Shown in pieces: positions 40,120 through 49,921 of a stretch of DNA of 60,185 nt. Positions within the stretch are counted from its first letter, which is position 1, and each line of letters starts with the position of its first letter. Below the pieces are notes generated by a model, which did no database searches, was not told the DNA's origin, and was given only the letters and a program-made list of their open reading frames with translations. The translations under genes and the position numbers were made by a program. The stretch comes from Chloroflexota bacterium (GTDB taxonomy: Bacteria > Chloroflexota > Dehalococcoidia > Lucifugimonadales > GCA-2719675): contig PBID01000009.1 of assembly GCA_002719675.1 (NCBI GenBank), positions 1 through 60,185 on the forward strand, written 5' to 3'.

Positions 40120-42575
40120 ATCCTCATCTTTCTTCCTTTAGGATCGTATAATGGTTCTTCAGCTACTATTGCATCAAACATTTTTTCAAAATACATGATT
40201 TTTAATTTAGTTCCTGATTTTGAATACTTTAATGGTAAATATGCATACGCTATTCCTTTATTGACGCTATATCCATAATCAGTGCTAGTTATAAATCCAA
40301 TGATTTTATTTTTAAACATGACTGGTTCGGATCCCATTATAACTGATTGGGGATCTTCTAGAGTGAGGCAACATAGTTTTTGTTCTATTCCGTTTTTCTT
40401 GATGTTAATAATAGAATTTTTGCCTATGAAATCTCCTTTTTTTAGTCGAACAACAAATTCAAGGCCTGCTTCAAAAGGATTGTATTCTGTGTGAATATCA
40501 GTGCCCCATAATCTATATCCTTTTTCTATCCTCATAGATGTAAAAGCTCCTAGTCCAGCAGCGATTAATCCATAGGGAATTCCGGCTTTCCAGATTTTTT
40601 CCCATAATAAGTGGCCATACTGGTTGGGTACGTATAGTTCCCAGCCTAGTTCTCCAACATATGAAAGTCTGATTGCTAGTACAGATATTTTACCTATCTT
40701 TACATAACGTGCATCTCTATATTTGAAAGATTCATTGGAGAAATCATCGTTACTAATAGATTTAATAATATTGCGAGATTCAGGTCCCCAAAGACAAAGA
40801 CAACCAAAGTCGTTTGTCACATCTTTTATTGTTAAATCTTTATTTTTTGATGAGTGATCTCTGAGCCATTTAAGATCTTGGTAGCCATATCTGGTGCTAG
40901 TCATAACCATAAAATGATTAATATCCAATCTTGTAACTGTTAAGTCGGATATAATTCCCCCTTTTTCGTTAAGTAGAGTAGTGTAAGTAACTCGCCCAAT
41001 TGGTTGGTCCATTTGATTGGTAGAAATACTCTGCAAAAAAGATAGGGCATCATAGCCCTGGACATCAATTTTCGTGATAGATGTTAAATCGAAGATTGCA
41101 GCTTTTTCTCTTGCAATTAGGTGTTCAGCGCCAACTATTGGAGACCAGTTTCTTGCAGCCCAAAAATTTCTATTAATCCATGTATGTTTTTTTGAAGATT
41201 TCTTAAGTAATTTTTTGTTTGTATCGTACCATTGTGGAATTTCCCATCCTGCACTTTCAAAAAATACAGCATTCAGTGCTTTTTCGTTTTCATAAAAAGG
41301 GTTGAGCTTGATGTTTCTGGAGCTATTCATTTGATCAAGAGGATGATGTATATAGACTCCTTCCTTGTATTGCTCAATTCCTCTTTGATGATAGAATGAT
41401 TTTTTACGTTCTACGGTATGAAATCGGTTTATATCACATTCTCTAAGGTCGATTGACGATGAGTTATTTAATATCGATTCAGCAATTACTTTGGATACAC
41501 CACCAGCATGAGTTACCCATACAGCTTCAGCTGACCAAAAACCATTAACTTTATCTGATTCACCTAAAATTGGCATCGCATCTGGAGTGAATGAGAACAT
41601 ACCTCCAAAACTATGAGAAATTTTAACGTTTTTAAGACTCGGTATTAATTCTATTGCTCGTTCGAAAGCTGCAGGCGCATCAGGATGATTCAAAGTACTA
41701 ATTGCGGGCGTGCCACCTGAGTCTTTATGATTGAGAATATTTTCAGGATCTATTGGTATTGGCTCGTGGTAAGTATCTCCAAAACCGTAACACTCGCCTC
41801 TTTGTCGAAAATATAAACCTCCATCTTGGTGTCTCATAATTGGATGACTGATTTCTGATATTTCTCCATTAAGTTCTGGTAGGGGAGTAGTTTCTGCGTA
41901 GAGGTGTTCCATTGGAACAAGAGGTATTGAAACTCCTGCCATTTTACCTATAAGAGGGCCCCAAATTCCAGCTGCTGAAACAACAATATCTGTTTTTATA
42001 TCCCCTTGGTCTGTAGATACAGCTTGGATTTTACCATTGCTAATTTTTATTCCTGTAACCATAGTATTACCATAGAAGGTAGCGCCCAGATTTTGTGCAA
42101 TTTGTCCTAGAGATTTTGTAACACCAACCCCATTAGCAACTCCGTCTGTTGACATATATAGAGCACCTTTAATGCGATTGGTTAGAATAGGTATTTTTTT
42201 TCTGGCATCTTCTTTTGTAATTAATGTGGGATTTAGTCCCCAGGATTTGGAAAATCCAATTTTGCGTTTGAGGTCTTTTAATCGGTCATCTGTCCAAGCT
42301 ATTTCTAAGCTTCCTGTTTGATTAAAAACAGGGTTTCCATTAAGTTGTAGATCTTTGTATAGGTTTACACTGTACTTGGCAAATTCAGTCATTGTTTTGG
42401 ATGGATTACTCTGAAACATCAATCCAGGGGCGTGAGAAGATGAGCCTCCCGTGTCAAATAGAGGTCCTTGTTCAATAACTACTATATCCTTACATCCCAA
42501 TTTAGATAGATGAAATGCTATTCCACAACCCACGATTCCACCGCCAATTATTACGATTTTCGTCTGTTTCTTCAT
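40116..42575 (-). CDS. Dimethylglycine/sarcosine dehydrogenase-like FAD protein fused to GcvT domain
   Basis: 819 aa, typical for the two-domain enzyme. The N-terminal DAO-type FAD domain (1-~430) has IVIIGGGIVGCGIAFHL and the SSSHAPGLMFQ site. The C-terminal folate-binding GcvT part (about 450-819) ends with LRIEKGYRLWGTDIH and the FEAGLEFVV motif. It oxidatively demethylates N-methyl amino acids, passing C1 to tetrahydrofolate. It precedes the homocysteine methyltransferase in the operon. Probable function: betaine degradation. Confidence 0.92.
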   Translation of the reverse strand: MKKQTKIVIIGGGIVGCGIAFHLSKLGCKDIVVIEQGPLFDTGGSSSHAPGLMFQSNPSKTMTEFAKYSVNLYKDLQLNGNPVFNQTGSLEIAWTDDRLKDLKRKIGFSKSWGLNPTLITKEDARKKIPILTNRIKGALYMSTDGVANGVGVTKSLGQIAQNLGATFYGNTMVTGIKISNGKIQAVSTDQGDIKTDIVVSAAGIWGPLIGKMAGVSIPLVPMEHLYAETTPLPELNGEISEISHPIMRHQDGGLYFRQRGECYGFGDTYHEPIPIDPENILNHKDSGGTPAISTLNHPDAPAAFERAIELIPSLKNVKISHSFGGMFSFTPDAMPILGESDKVNGFWSAEAVWVTHAGGVSKVIAESILNNSSSIDLRECDINRFHTVERKKSFYHQRGIEQYKEGVYIHHPLDQMNSSRNIKLNPFYENEKALNAVFFESAGWEIPQWYDTNKKLLKKSSKKHTWINRNFWAARNWSPIVGAEHLIAREKAAIFDLTSITKIDVQGYDALSFLQSISTNQMDQPIGRVTYTTLLNEKGGIISDLTVTRLDINHFMVMTSTRYGYQDLKWLRDHSSKNKDLTIKDVTNDFGCLCLWGPESRNIIKSISNDDFSNESFKYRDARYVKIGKISVLAIRLSYVGELGWELYVPNQYGHLLWEKIWKAGIPYGLIAAGLGAFTSMRIEKGYRLWGTDIHTEYNPFEAGLEFVVRLKKGDFIGKNSIINIKKNGIEQKLCCLTLEDPQSVIMGSEPVMFKNKIIGFITSTDYGYSVNKGIAYAYLPLKYSKSGTKLKIMYFEKMFDAIVAEEPLYDPKGRKMRI

Positions 42576-42991
42576 TATTGATTTTTTTCATCTTTCTATA
42601 TTTACTATTTTAGTATAATATTTTTGATTAGAATTCTTCCTATTTATATTTCATTTAAAAGAGATTAAAAAGGGACAAATATTTAAAAAATCAATTTGAA
42701 AGTTTATAAATATGAAATTGACAGATCCTGAGAAGATAATTTTAGTATTTATTTTTGGATGTTCTTTACTTTATTCTTTCATTTTTTTTCTGGGTGGCTA
42801 GCTAATATACTTTTACTCTTTACTCCAAAAGAGTTGTGCTTAAAACTTTTTGATCTAATTTCACTTTGATGTTATTTTTAATTAAACAAGATCAAATATA
42901 ATGGTTTATAAGTCAGATGATAGATTGATTTGTTGCACTAAATTAACCAAAAGAGTATCTTTGAAATACGATTTAAGGGGTATATAGTTTT
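42576..42991. other. 416-bp intergenic region with one microprotein candidate
   Basis: Apart from the 29-codon frame at 42712-42801, I see only AT-rich sequence with no clear terminator or structured RNA. The promoters for the divergent dehydrogenase operon and the lipoprotein/nitrilase operon must lie here. Confidence 0.6.
42712..42801 (+). CDS. Putative 29-aa membrane microprotein
   Basis: Starts MKLTDPEKIIL, then one hydrophobic helix (VFIFGCSLLYSFIFFLGG). A polar start followed by a single span is the usual plan of small membrane proteins. No strong Shine-Dalgarno is seen. It lies alone in the intergenic region; low certainty. Confidence 0.35.
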   Translation: MKLTDPEKIILVFIFGCSLLYSFIFFLGG

Positions 42992-43453
42992 ATGAAGTTT
43001 TCTGTATTAATTCTTTTGATTATAAATTCTTTTTTTATTATTGGGTGTGGTATTGCTACATCTACGCAAACTGGTTATTTAAAACAATCAACTGTGAATA
43101 TTAACCCTGATACTTCAGATAAATATACTGGTGGTAACGTTAGCAAACAAAGAGCGATAAAGACAGATTTACCTTTAGAGTTATGGAACTCATTTGAGTA
43201 TCAAAAAATAGCAGCTGGAAATTCATATTGGGTGACAGCTAAAAGTGAATTTTGTGTTTTTGAAGGCCCTGGTTCTAAATTATCTGTTGGAGAAAAAGTA
43301 GAAATCATTGAAGAAGCTAGATGTTTAAATTCACAATATACAGCAGATGATGAGAGTCCTAATAGAAAGTATCCTGTTGGTTTGGTAAAAATTCGAGTTT
43401 TATCTACTGGTCAAATAGGTTGGACTTGGACAAGTTCTGTAAATTTTGACTAG
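42992..43453 (+). CDS. SH3-like EGWTW-family lipoprotein, subfamily C
   Basis: 153 aa. Lipobox IIGC, then TGYLKQ, TDLPLELWNSFEYQKI, EFCVFEGPG, GEKVEIIEEARCLN, KYPVGLVKIRVLSTG and IGWTWTSSV. It combines features of subfamily B (GxLKQ, SFEY) with those of the protein at 20212 (YPVGL). It ends 14 bp before the nitrilase ATG, so it is likely cotranscribed with the catabolic operon. Confidence 0.82.
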   Translation: MKFSVLILLIINSFFIIGCGIATSTQTGYLKQSTVNINPDTSDKYTGGNVSKQRAIKTDLPLELWNSFEYQKIAAGNSYWVTAKSEFCVFEGPGSKLSVGEKVEIIEEARCLNSQYTADDESPNRKYPVGLVKIRVLSTGQIGWTWTSSVNFD

Positions 43454-43467
43454 AAATTAATTATAAA

Positions 43468-44460
43468 ATGAAAAACTATCCTGTATCAAAAGTTTGTTTG
43501 GCACATGTATCCTCAGAATTTTTTGATGTTGATAAAACTGTTGATAAAATTATTTCAGTGATTAGAGAAGCTTCAAAAAACGCAGCTAATATTGTAGTTT
43601 TTTCAGAAGCCTTTCTGCCCGGATTTCCTGTTTGGGCTGCGCTTAAATCACCTACTCAAAATAATCATTTCTTTAAAACTGTAGCTCAGAATTCCATTTA
43701 TTTAGATGGTCCTGAAATTTCTCAAATATGTAAAGTTGCTTCTGAATTACAAATAATGGTTTCATTAGGATTTAATGAGTTAAGTCAGCAAAGTCTTGGT
43801 TGTATATGGAACAGTAATATTATTATAAGTGATAAGGGTGAAATATTGTCACATCATCGTAAGATTGCTCCAACATTTTTTGAGAAATTGGTTTGGGCTC
43901 CTGGAGATGGAGCAGGATTACAGGTTCATGAAACTGTAATCGGCAAATTAGGTGTTTTAATTTGTGGTGAAAACACAAATCCATTAGCAAGGTATTCATT
44001 GCTAGCTCAAGGTGAACAAATTCATATTTCTACTTACCCTCCTGTTTGGCCAACTCATTATCCATTTTCTGATGATAACTATGATCTTAGATCTGCTATT
44101 GAAATTCGTGCAAAAGCTCATTCTTTTGAAGGCAAATTATTTAATTTGGTTTGTGCAGGATTCCTTGATCAAAACTCTATTAAAATTCTTTCGAATCAAG
44201 ATTCTGAAATTGCAGAATATTTAGAAAAAATCCCGAATGGAATTTCTATGATTACAGGACCTAACGGTGAAACTGTCAGTGATGTTTTGCAAGATGACGA
44301 AGGTTTGTTGTATGGTGAAATAGATATATCTGAATGTGTTATTCCGAAACAATACCATGATGTCGTAGGTGGATATCAACGATTTGATATTTTTAATTTG
44401 ACAGTAAATAAAACTCCCCAAAATCCGATAAAATTTAACGATAATTATGATGAAAAATGA
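43468..44460 (+). CDS. Nitrilase (carbon-nitrogen hydrolase, branch 1)
   Basis: 330 aa. The catalytic triad is visible: Glu47 (FSEAFLPGFP), Lys132 (HRKIAPT) and Cys166 (LICGENTNP). CGENTN and the following YPPVWPT segment match true nitrilases rather than amidases. It hydrolyses a nitrile to a carboxylic acid and ammonia in the cytoplasm. It opens a run of catabolic genes continuing to 50812. Confidence 0.92.
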   Translation: MKNYPVSKVCLAHVSSEFFDVDKTVDKIISVIREASKNAANIVVFSEAFLPGFPVWAALKSPTQNNHFFKTVAQNSIYLDGPEISQICKVASELQIMVSLGFNELSQQSLGCIWNSNIIISDKGEILSHHRKIAPTFFEKLVWAPGDGAGLQVHETVIGKLGVLICGENTNPLARYSLLAQGEQIHISTYPPVWPTHYPFSDDNYDLRSAIEIRAKAHSFEGKLFNLVCAGFLDQNSIKILSNQDSEIAEYLEKIPNGISMITGPNGETVSDVLQDDEGLLYGEIDISECVIPKQYHDVVGGYQRFDIFNLTVNKTPQNPIKFNDNYDEK

Positions 44461-44493
44461 ACCAGTAAAGATAGAATTTTAAAAGGTGTAAAA

Positions 44494-45204
44494 ATGTCTG
44501 AAAAAAACAAAGTTTATATTGAAGATTTTGATGATGGTTCTGGTGGGTGGGAAGAATATCCTAATCCTTTATTAATAGAGGATAGTTGTGCTATCACAAA
44601 AAGCCCATGGTGGGTAGATTCTAATCATGCTCCACCAGGTGGGGGATATTTACATTTATTATATTGTTTATATACATCTAAAGAGAGTCAGAGTCAAAGA
44701 GATGATGACAATTTTCTGCATAAACCACTTGGTTTAAAGAATAAATTTTTAGAAGGGAATTATCCAAGTGATTGGACCAATGTTTCTATTACGGTTCGCA
44801 TAAAGGGTGATATGAAAATGAGAGGTACAGAATTAGTTTTATTAGCTCAATCCAGTGTAGGTACTCATACCCAAAACCATGTTCTCACTGGTCAGCCTGT
44901 TAAAGTCACAAAAGAGTGGACCGAACAAACTATTACTCTTGTACCTGATCAAGCTCAGTGGACAAGTTTGGGGTCAAGGAATAATAGAGTCAATTTTTAT
45001 GGTCATGGAAATATTGTAGATGTATTAAAAGATTTAAATGTTGATATTATTTTTGTACTACATCCTCTATTAATTGTTCCAAAAGAAAAGTCAGATTTAG
45101 ATCAAATACATTCATTGCGTGCAGGTTCAGATTATGAGGTTGACCAAAGTTATTTGCCTGAAGGACACATAATGCTAGATCAAGTTAAGATAGAATTTCC
45201 TTGA
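44494..45204 (+). CDS. Beta-sandwich-like protein of unknown function
   Basis: 236 aa with no signal peptide. It has a start pattern YIEDFDDGSGGWEEYPNP, a Trp-rich early segment, a central strand SITVRIKGDMKMRGTELVL and an end HIMLDQVKIEFP, all like laminin-G or carbohydrate-binding sandwiches. It shares this plan with the protein at 10142. Its place in the operon suggests a role in substrate handling or a catalytic role of an unrecognised family. SD AAAAGG precedes the ATG. Confidence 0.7.
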   Translation: MSEKNKVYIEDFDDGSGGWEEYPNPLLIEDSCAITKSPWWVDSNHAPPGGGYLHLLYCLYTSKESQSQRDDDNFLHKPLGLKNKFLEGNYPSDWTNVSITVRIKGDMKMRGTELVLLAQSSVGTHTQNHVLTGQPVKVTKEWTEQTITLVPDQAQWTSLGSRNNRVNFYGHGNIVDVLKDLNVDIIFVLHPLLIVPKEKSDLDQIHSLRAGSDYEVDQSYLPEGHIMLDQVKIEFP

Positions 45205-45251
45205 TCGTATTCAAGTATTAATAAAAAATTTTATTATAAGGAGAAATTAAA

Positions 45252-45575
45252 ATGTACGTTATTAGAAGAACTTATAAAGTAAAACCAGGACAAGCTAGAA
45301 ATGCAGCGTTATTGCTTAGAGAAGTTGCAGATATTTACTCTCAAGCAGGCCAAAGGTCTCAAAGTCTTATTTACTATAACGGAGGATCTTTGCCTTGCCC
45401 AAATGAAGAATTAAATCGAGTGTATATGCAATGGTCGACTGAAATAATTGATTCTCCATATAGAGAAGGAAATAAATTCCCAGATACAGGAAATTCTTAT
45501 AAAGAATTCAGAGATTTATTAGATGATTCTGACGGACCGACTAGTTGGATTGAATTTTGGGAAGAAGTTAAGTGA
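45252..45575 (+). CDS. Small dimeric alpha-beta barrel-like protein (ABM/NIPSNAP type)
   Basis: 107 aa. Begins MYVIRRTYKVKPGQARNAALLLRE, then SLIYYNGGSLP, YMQWSTEI and ends PTSWIEFWEEVK. The strand-helix pattern fits antibiotic-biosynthesis-monooxygenase-like or NIPSNAP-like folds. The Shine-Dalgarno AAGGAG is good. It is probably an accessory enzyme in the catabolic operon. Confidence 0.7.
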   Translation: MYVIRRTYKVKPGQARNAALLLREVADIYSQAGQRSQSLIYYNGGSLPCPNEELNRVYMQWSTEIIDSPYREGNKFPDTGNSYKEFRDLLDDSDGPTSWIEFWEEVK

Positions 45576-45622
45576 TGATTTTTTACTCAAGATAATAGGT
45601 AAAAAAGTATAAAGAGGTTTAA

Positions 45623-47488
45623 GTGGACATTAGTCGACTAAAATGTGATGTTTTGGTTGCTGGAGGTGGCCCAGCTGGTATATCTTGTGCTATCGCAGCA
45701 GCTAGAAATGGTGCTAAAGTAATTTTATGCCACGATCGACCTGTTTTGGGTGGAAATTCATCAAGTGAAGTTCGAATGCATATTGTGGGAGCAGATTGTA
45801 GTGGTAAGCGAGGTATTGAATTAGAAACTGAAGCTCGAGAAGGTGGATTAATTGAAGAAATCAGGCTTGAAACTTCTATTAGAAATCCACAAAGATCGGC
45901 TTCTATGTTGGATCTTATATTTTACGAATTTTGTATCAAAGAACCTAATTTAACACTGATGTTAAATACCACAGTTTCTGGAGTAGAAATGCTTGGAAGT
46001 TTGATTACTTCTGTAACAGCAGATAGACAATCTACTGAGGAAAAATTCAATATTGTTGCTGATGTTTTTTGCGATTGCACAGGTGATGGGAGGTTAGGTT
46101 TTGAAGCTAAATCAAATTTTACTGAAGGTAGGGAAAGCAAAGCAGATTTTTCTGAATCTTTAGCTCAGGATCAAGCTGATAAGAAACGACTTGGATCTAC
46201 TTTATTGTTGCAAGCTAGAAAACATAATCAACCTATGCCTTTTATTCCCCCTGATTGGGCCAGAAAATTTTCAGAAAATGATTTGAAATTAAGACCTCAT
46301 GGTGGCATTGGAATTGATCGAGGTTTTGAGTATGGATATTGGTGGGTTGAATGGGGAGGAAATTTAGACACTATAAAAGATAATGAAATTATCAAACATG
46401 AATTGTTATCCGTTTTACTTGGCATCTGGGATCATATAAAAAACAGTGGTAATCATATAGCTGATAATTGGGCATTAGATTGGTTCGGATTCTTGCCTGG
46501 TAAAAGAGAAAGTCGCCGATTTATTGGTCAACATATTTTATCTCAAAATGAAATTCAAAATACAGTACCTTTTGCAGATTCAATAGCTTTTGGCGGATGG
46601 CCTATTGATACTCATCCTCCAGAAGGTGTCGACGCTTTTGATTCCAAGCCTGCAGATCAAACTTTTATAGAATATTTATATGATATTCCTTTAAGCTCAT
46701 GCGTTAGTAACAACATTGATAATTTGTTTTTTGCGGGACGTAATATTTCTGCAACTCATATTGGCTTTGCTTCTACTAGAGTCATGGCTACTTGTTTCGC
46801 TATTGGACAAGGCGTTGGGACTGCAGCAGCTTATTCTGTTTTTAACGAAGTTATACCCAAAGATTTATTAAATGTTGGCGAACATATTAATTCAATTCAG
46901 CAACGATTATTGAGAGATGACGCTTATTTGATTGGCATACTCAATTTAGATGAAAAAGATTTAACTTTAAAGTCAAAAATTTCTTCAGAAAGTGAACAAT
47001 CGAATGGTTTGGCAAACAATATTGTTTCAGGACAGAGCAGAGCAGTTCATGGGGCTAATGGAGCATCACTTGATAGGATTGTTTCAGGCACAAATCGTTG
47101 GATGAGTAAACCAATAGATAATTTTCCAGTATCTATTCAATTAGAATGGACTGATAAAGTTTTTGTTTCAGAAATTCAAATTATTTTTGATACCGGAATG
47201 CATAGAGTTTTGACATTAAGTCATAGTGATGCTTATGTAGATAAAATGATTTGGGGTAAACCACAGCCAGAAACTGTGAAAGATTATGTTTTAGAAGGTT
47301 TTAGTGGAGATGAAAAAATATTAGATATTGGTATATTTGATAATTTTCAAAGAAAAAGGATACATCAGCTGGATTTTCCTATAGAAATAGATAGGATATT
47401 GGTAAGTGTAATTTCAACTAATGGTATAGATCATGCAAGAATCAATGAAATTAGAGTATACTCTTCATTAGATCGATCTTTTGATTAA
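45623..47488 (+). CDS. FAD-dependent oxidoreductase with C-terminal discoidin-like domain
   Basis: 621 aa starting at GTG with GAGG upstream. The N-terminal FAD fold is VLVAGGGPAGISCAIAAARNGAKV with LGGNSSSEVRMH; LFFAGRNISATHIGFASTRVMATC closes the FAD site (pfam12831-type). Residues about 470-621 look like an F5/8 (discoidin) sandwich. Such enzymes oxidise sugars or sugar acids. It precedes an enolase-superfamily gene by 26 bp, consistent with one pathway. Confidence 0.88.
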   Translation: MDISRLKCDVLVAGGGPAGISCAIAAARNGAKVILCHDRPVLGGNSSSEVRMHIVGADCSGKRGIELETEAREGGLIEEIRLETSIRNPQRSASMLDLIFYEFCIKEPNLTLMLNTTVSGVEMLGSLITSVTADRQSTEEKFNIVADVFCDCTGDGRLGFEAKSNFTEGRESKADFSESLAQDQADKKRLGSTLLLQARKHNQPMPFIPPDWARKFSENDLKLRPHGGIGIDRGFEYGYWWVEWGGNLDTIKDNEIIKHELLSVLLGIWDHIKNSGNHIADNWALDWFGFLPGKRESRRFIGQHILSQNEIQNTVPFADSIAFGGWPIDTHPPEGVDAFDSKPADQTFIEYLYDIPLSSCVSNNIDNLFFAGRNISATHIGFASTRVMATCFAIGQGVGTAAAYSVFNEVIPKDLLNVGEHINSIQQRLLRDDAYLIGILNLDEKDLTLKSKISSESEQSNGLANNIVSGQSRAVHGANGASLDRIVSGTNRWMSKPIDNFPVSIQLEWTDKVFVSEIQIIFDTGMHRVLTLSHSDAYVDKMIWGKPQPETVKDYVLEGFSGDEKILDIGIFDNFQRKRIHQLDFPIEIDRILVSVISTNGIDHARINEIRVYSSLDRSFD

Positions 47489-47514
47489 TTTTATATTACC
47501 CAGGAGAAGCATTT

Positions 47515-48690
47515 ATGAAACCTGCTCCTATAATAACTAAAATTGAAGCGATACACGTTGAATATAAACTTGCTGATGTTGGAAAAGATTACAACACTTT
47601 CAATATGGTATATCAACCTGGGTCTAAACTTAAAACAGGTAGTTCAATTGTAAGGATTCATACAGATCTTGGGATTATTGGAGAATACCCTGAAGTTTCA
47701 CAATCGGCATTAGCTGATGTTCGTGCTGTTTCTGGATATTTAATTGGTAAAAGTGCACTTTCAAGAGAAGCAATATACAACGACGTTAAGAGAGGGTTAC
47801 GTCACGGAGCTATACTTGGTTTGGGAATTGTTGATATTTGTCTTTGGGATATTGCAGGGAAATTTTATCAAGAACCTTTATATCGATTACTTGGTGGAGA
47901 GAAAAAACCTTTAAAAGCATATGCTTCAACTTTACATGGAGATGAAAATGGTGGACTTACAACTCCTCAAGATTTTGTTGATTTTGCACAGAGATGTCTT
48001 GAAATGGGATATAAATCTTTTAAGGTCCATGGTTGGGGGTTAGCTAGATATAACATTGAGAGAGAAGTTGAAAATGTTCTTAAATTAGGTGAAAAATTTC
48101 GTGGGAAATTAGATTTACTCATAGATCCTGCCTGTGAAATAAAAAATTTCGGAGACGCTCTCAAAATTGGCTATGCTTGTGATGAAGCTGGATTTTTTTG
48201 GCTGGAAGATCCTTTTCAAGATGGAGGGGTTTCTCAATTTGCTCATAGAAAATTACGACAAATGATCAAAACTCCAATTCTTCAAACAGAACATATTCGC
48301 TTACTTGAACAACATGTTGATTTTATAGTTGCAGATGCTACAGATTATGTTCGTGCAGGTGCACATGAGGATGGCGGAGTCACTGGCGCAATGAAAATAG
48401 CTCATGCAGCAGAAGGATTTGGATTAGATATTGAACTTCATGGTCCTGGACCTGTTCATAGGCACATAATGTCTGCTATTCGTAATACTAATTTTTTTGA
48501 ACTTGGCCTTGTTCATCCAAATCTTGAAACTACTAGAGCTCCATTTTACGTTGATTATAGTGATGATCTAGATGGTATTGATAAAAATGGAAATGTCTGG
48601 GCGAGTGACGGAGACGGTATAGGTGTTGAATTAAATTGGGATTGGGTTAATTCTCATAAAATTGGACAAGAAATCTTTGCTGAAAAATAA
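47515..48690 (+). CDS. Mandelate racemase/enolase superfamily enzyme
   Basis: 391 aa. The N-terminal capping domain is followed by the barrel with a KxH motif (Lys170/His172), metal ligands Asp204 (LLIDPAC), Glu231 (WLEDPF) and Glu259 (LQTEHIR), and His309 (ELHGPG). It abstracts a proton alpha to a carboxylate, as in sugar-acid dehydratases. The substrate is unknown; mandelate itself is unlikely in this operon. The 3' end overlaps the following frame by 29 bp. Confidence 0.92.
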   Translation: MKPAPIITKIEAIHVEYKLADVGKDYNTFNMVYQPGSKLKTGSSIVRIHTDLGIIGEYPEVSQSALADVRAVSGYLIGKSALSREAIYNDVKRGLRHGAILGLGIVDICLWDIAGKFYQEPLYRLLGGEKKPLKAYASTLHGDENGGLTTPQDFVDFAQRCLEMGYKSFKVHGWGLARYNIEREVENVLKLGEKFRGKLDLLIDPACEIKNFGDALKIGYACDEAGFFWLEDPFQDGGVSQFAHRKLRQMIKTPILQTEHIRLLEQHVDFIVADATDYVRAGAHEDGGVTGAMKIAHAAEGFGLDIELHGPGPVHRHIMSAIRNTNFFELGLVHPNLETTRAPFYVDYSDDLDGIDKNGNVWASDGDGIGVELNWDWVNSHKIGQEIFAEK

Positions 48691-49867
48691 AGCTGCCTTT
48701 TTTTGGATTCTAGGTATATTTCTGGCTTTTGTAACATATGCGTTATTAGATCAACAAAGTAGTGAAAATACCCAAAAATTATCAGTTGATAATCTTATAG
48801 AAATCGAAGTTGTTTACCCAAATATTCTATTAGAGCGCATGGTATATTTAACTCATTCTGGAGACGGTTCAAAGAAATTATTTTTGGTTTCCCAGAAAGG
48901 TAAAATTTTAACTTTTGATGGGGCAAATAAATCTGATAAAGGAGAATTGTTCTTAGACATTAGTCAAAAAGTTAGTACTGGTGGAAATGAAGAAGGTTTA
49001 TTAGGATTAGCCTTTGATCCTAATTATTCAACTAATAAACGATTTTTTGTTTATTATTCGGCGGCAAATCCTAGAAGATCGATTCTTTCAATGTTCACAA
49101 CTAAAGAAAATGATACAAATGAAGCAGATGTTGATAGCGAGATTGTCATTCTGGAAATTCCACAACCTTATAAAAATCATAATGGTGGAGTAATAGCTTT
49201 TGGACCTGATGGCAACTTGTATGTTGGTGTAGGAGATGGTGGTTCTGCAGGAGATCCTAGAAATTTTGCTCAAAATAAAAATTCTCTTTTGGGTAAAATT
49301 TTAAGAATTAATGTTGCGGATGTATCAAAATCAATTCCTTACCAGATACCCTCAGATAATCCTTTTGTGAATGCTAAAGATGTAAGGAATGAAATTTGGG
49401 CGTTTGGATTAAGAAATCCTTGGAGGTTCAGCTTTGATTCTGAAAATGGAGATTTATGGGTAGGAGATGTAGGGCAATCTGATTATGAAGAAATCAACTT
49501 GATTCGCAAAGGAGGAAATTATGGTTGGAATATTATGGAAGGTACACATTGTTATAAACCTAGACAATCTTGTGATCAATCAAATTTAGAAAATCCTATA
49601 TTTGAATATTCTTCAAGAGGAAATGCGAACTGCTCAATAATAGGTGGATACGTGTATAGAGGATCTAAGAATTCAGATATTAAAGGAAAATATATTTTTG
49701 GAGATTATTGTACTGGTAAGATTTGGTCTTTAGATCCAAAAAATCCTGCTAATGTAAATCTTTTAATAGATTCTTCATTAAAAATCACATCATTTGGTGA
49801 AAGTTATGATGGAGAAATTTATATAATATCAATGAAAAATAAAATTCATAAATTTAAAATTGATTGA
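48662..49867 (+). CDS. PQQ-dependent sugar dehydrogenase (GSDH/Yli-type propeller)
   Basis: 401 aa. An N-terminal hydrophobic anchor (about 10-28) suggests extracytoplasmic action. Family marks: EEGLLGLAFDPNYSTN, HNGGVIAFGPDGNLYVGVGD, GDPRNFAQNKNSLLGKILRI, GLRNPWRFSFD and VGDVGQSDYEEIN. It oxidises aldoses with PQQ. The TTG at 48662 overlaps the enolase gene; later TTG codons exist, so the start is uncertain. PQQ synthesis genes are not in the window. Confidence 0.9.
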   Translation: MDKKSLLKNKAAFFWILGIFLAFVTYALLDQQSSENTQKLSVDNLIEIEVVYPNILLERMVYLTHSGDGSKKLFLVSQKGKILTFDGANKSDKGELFLDISQKVSTGGNEEGLLGLAFDPNYSTNKRFFVYYSAANPRRSILSMFTTKENDTNEADVDSEIVILEIPQPYKNHNGGVIAFGPDGNLYVGVGDGGSAGDPRNFAQNKNSLLGKILRINVADVSKSIPYQIPSDNPFVNAKDVRNEIWAFGLRNPWRFSFDSENGDLWVGDVGQSDYEEINLIRKGGNYGWNIMEGTHCYKPRQSCDQSNLENPIFEYSSRGNANCSIIGGYVYRGSKNSDIKGKYIFGDYCTGKIWSLDPKNPANVNLLIDSSLKITSFGESYDGEIYIISMKNKIHKFKID

Positions 49868-49921
49868 ATTAACGTAATAAAATATCAAACTTCATTATTA
49901 TCAAGAAATTGAGGTTATTAG

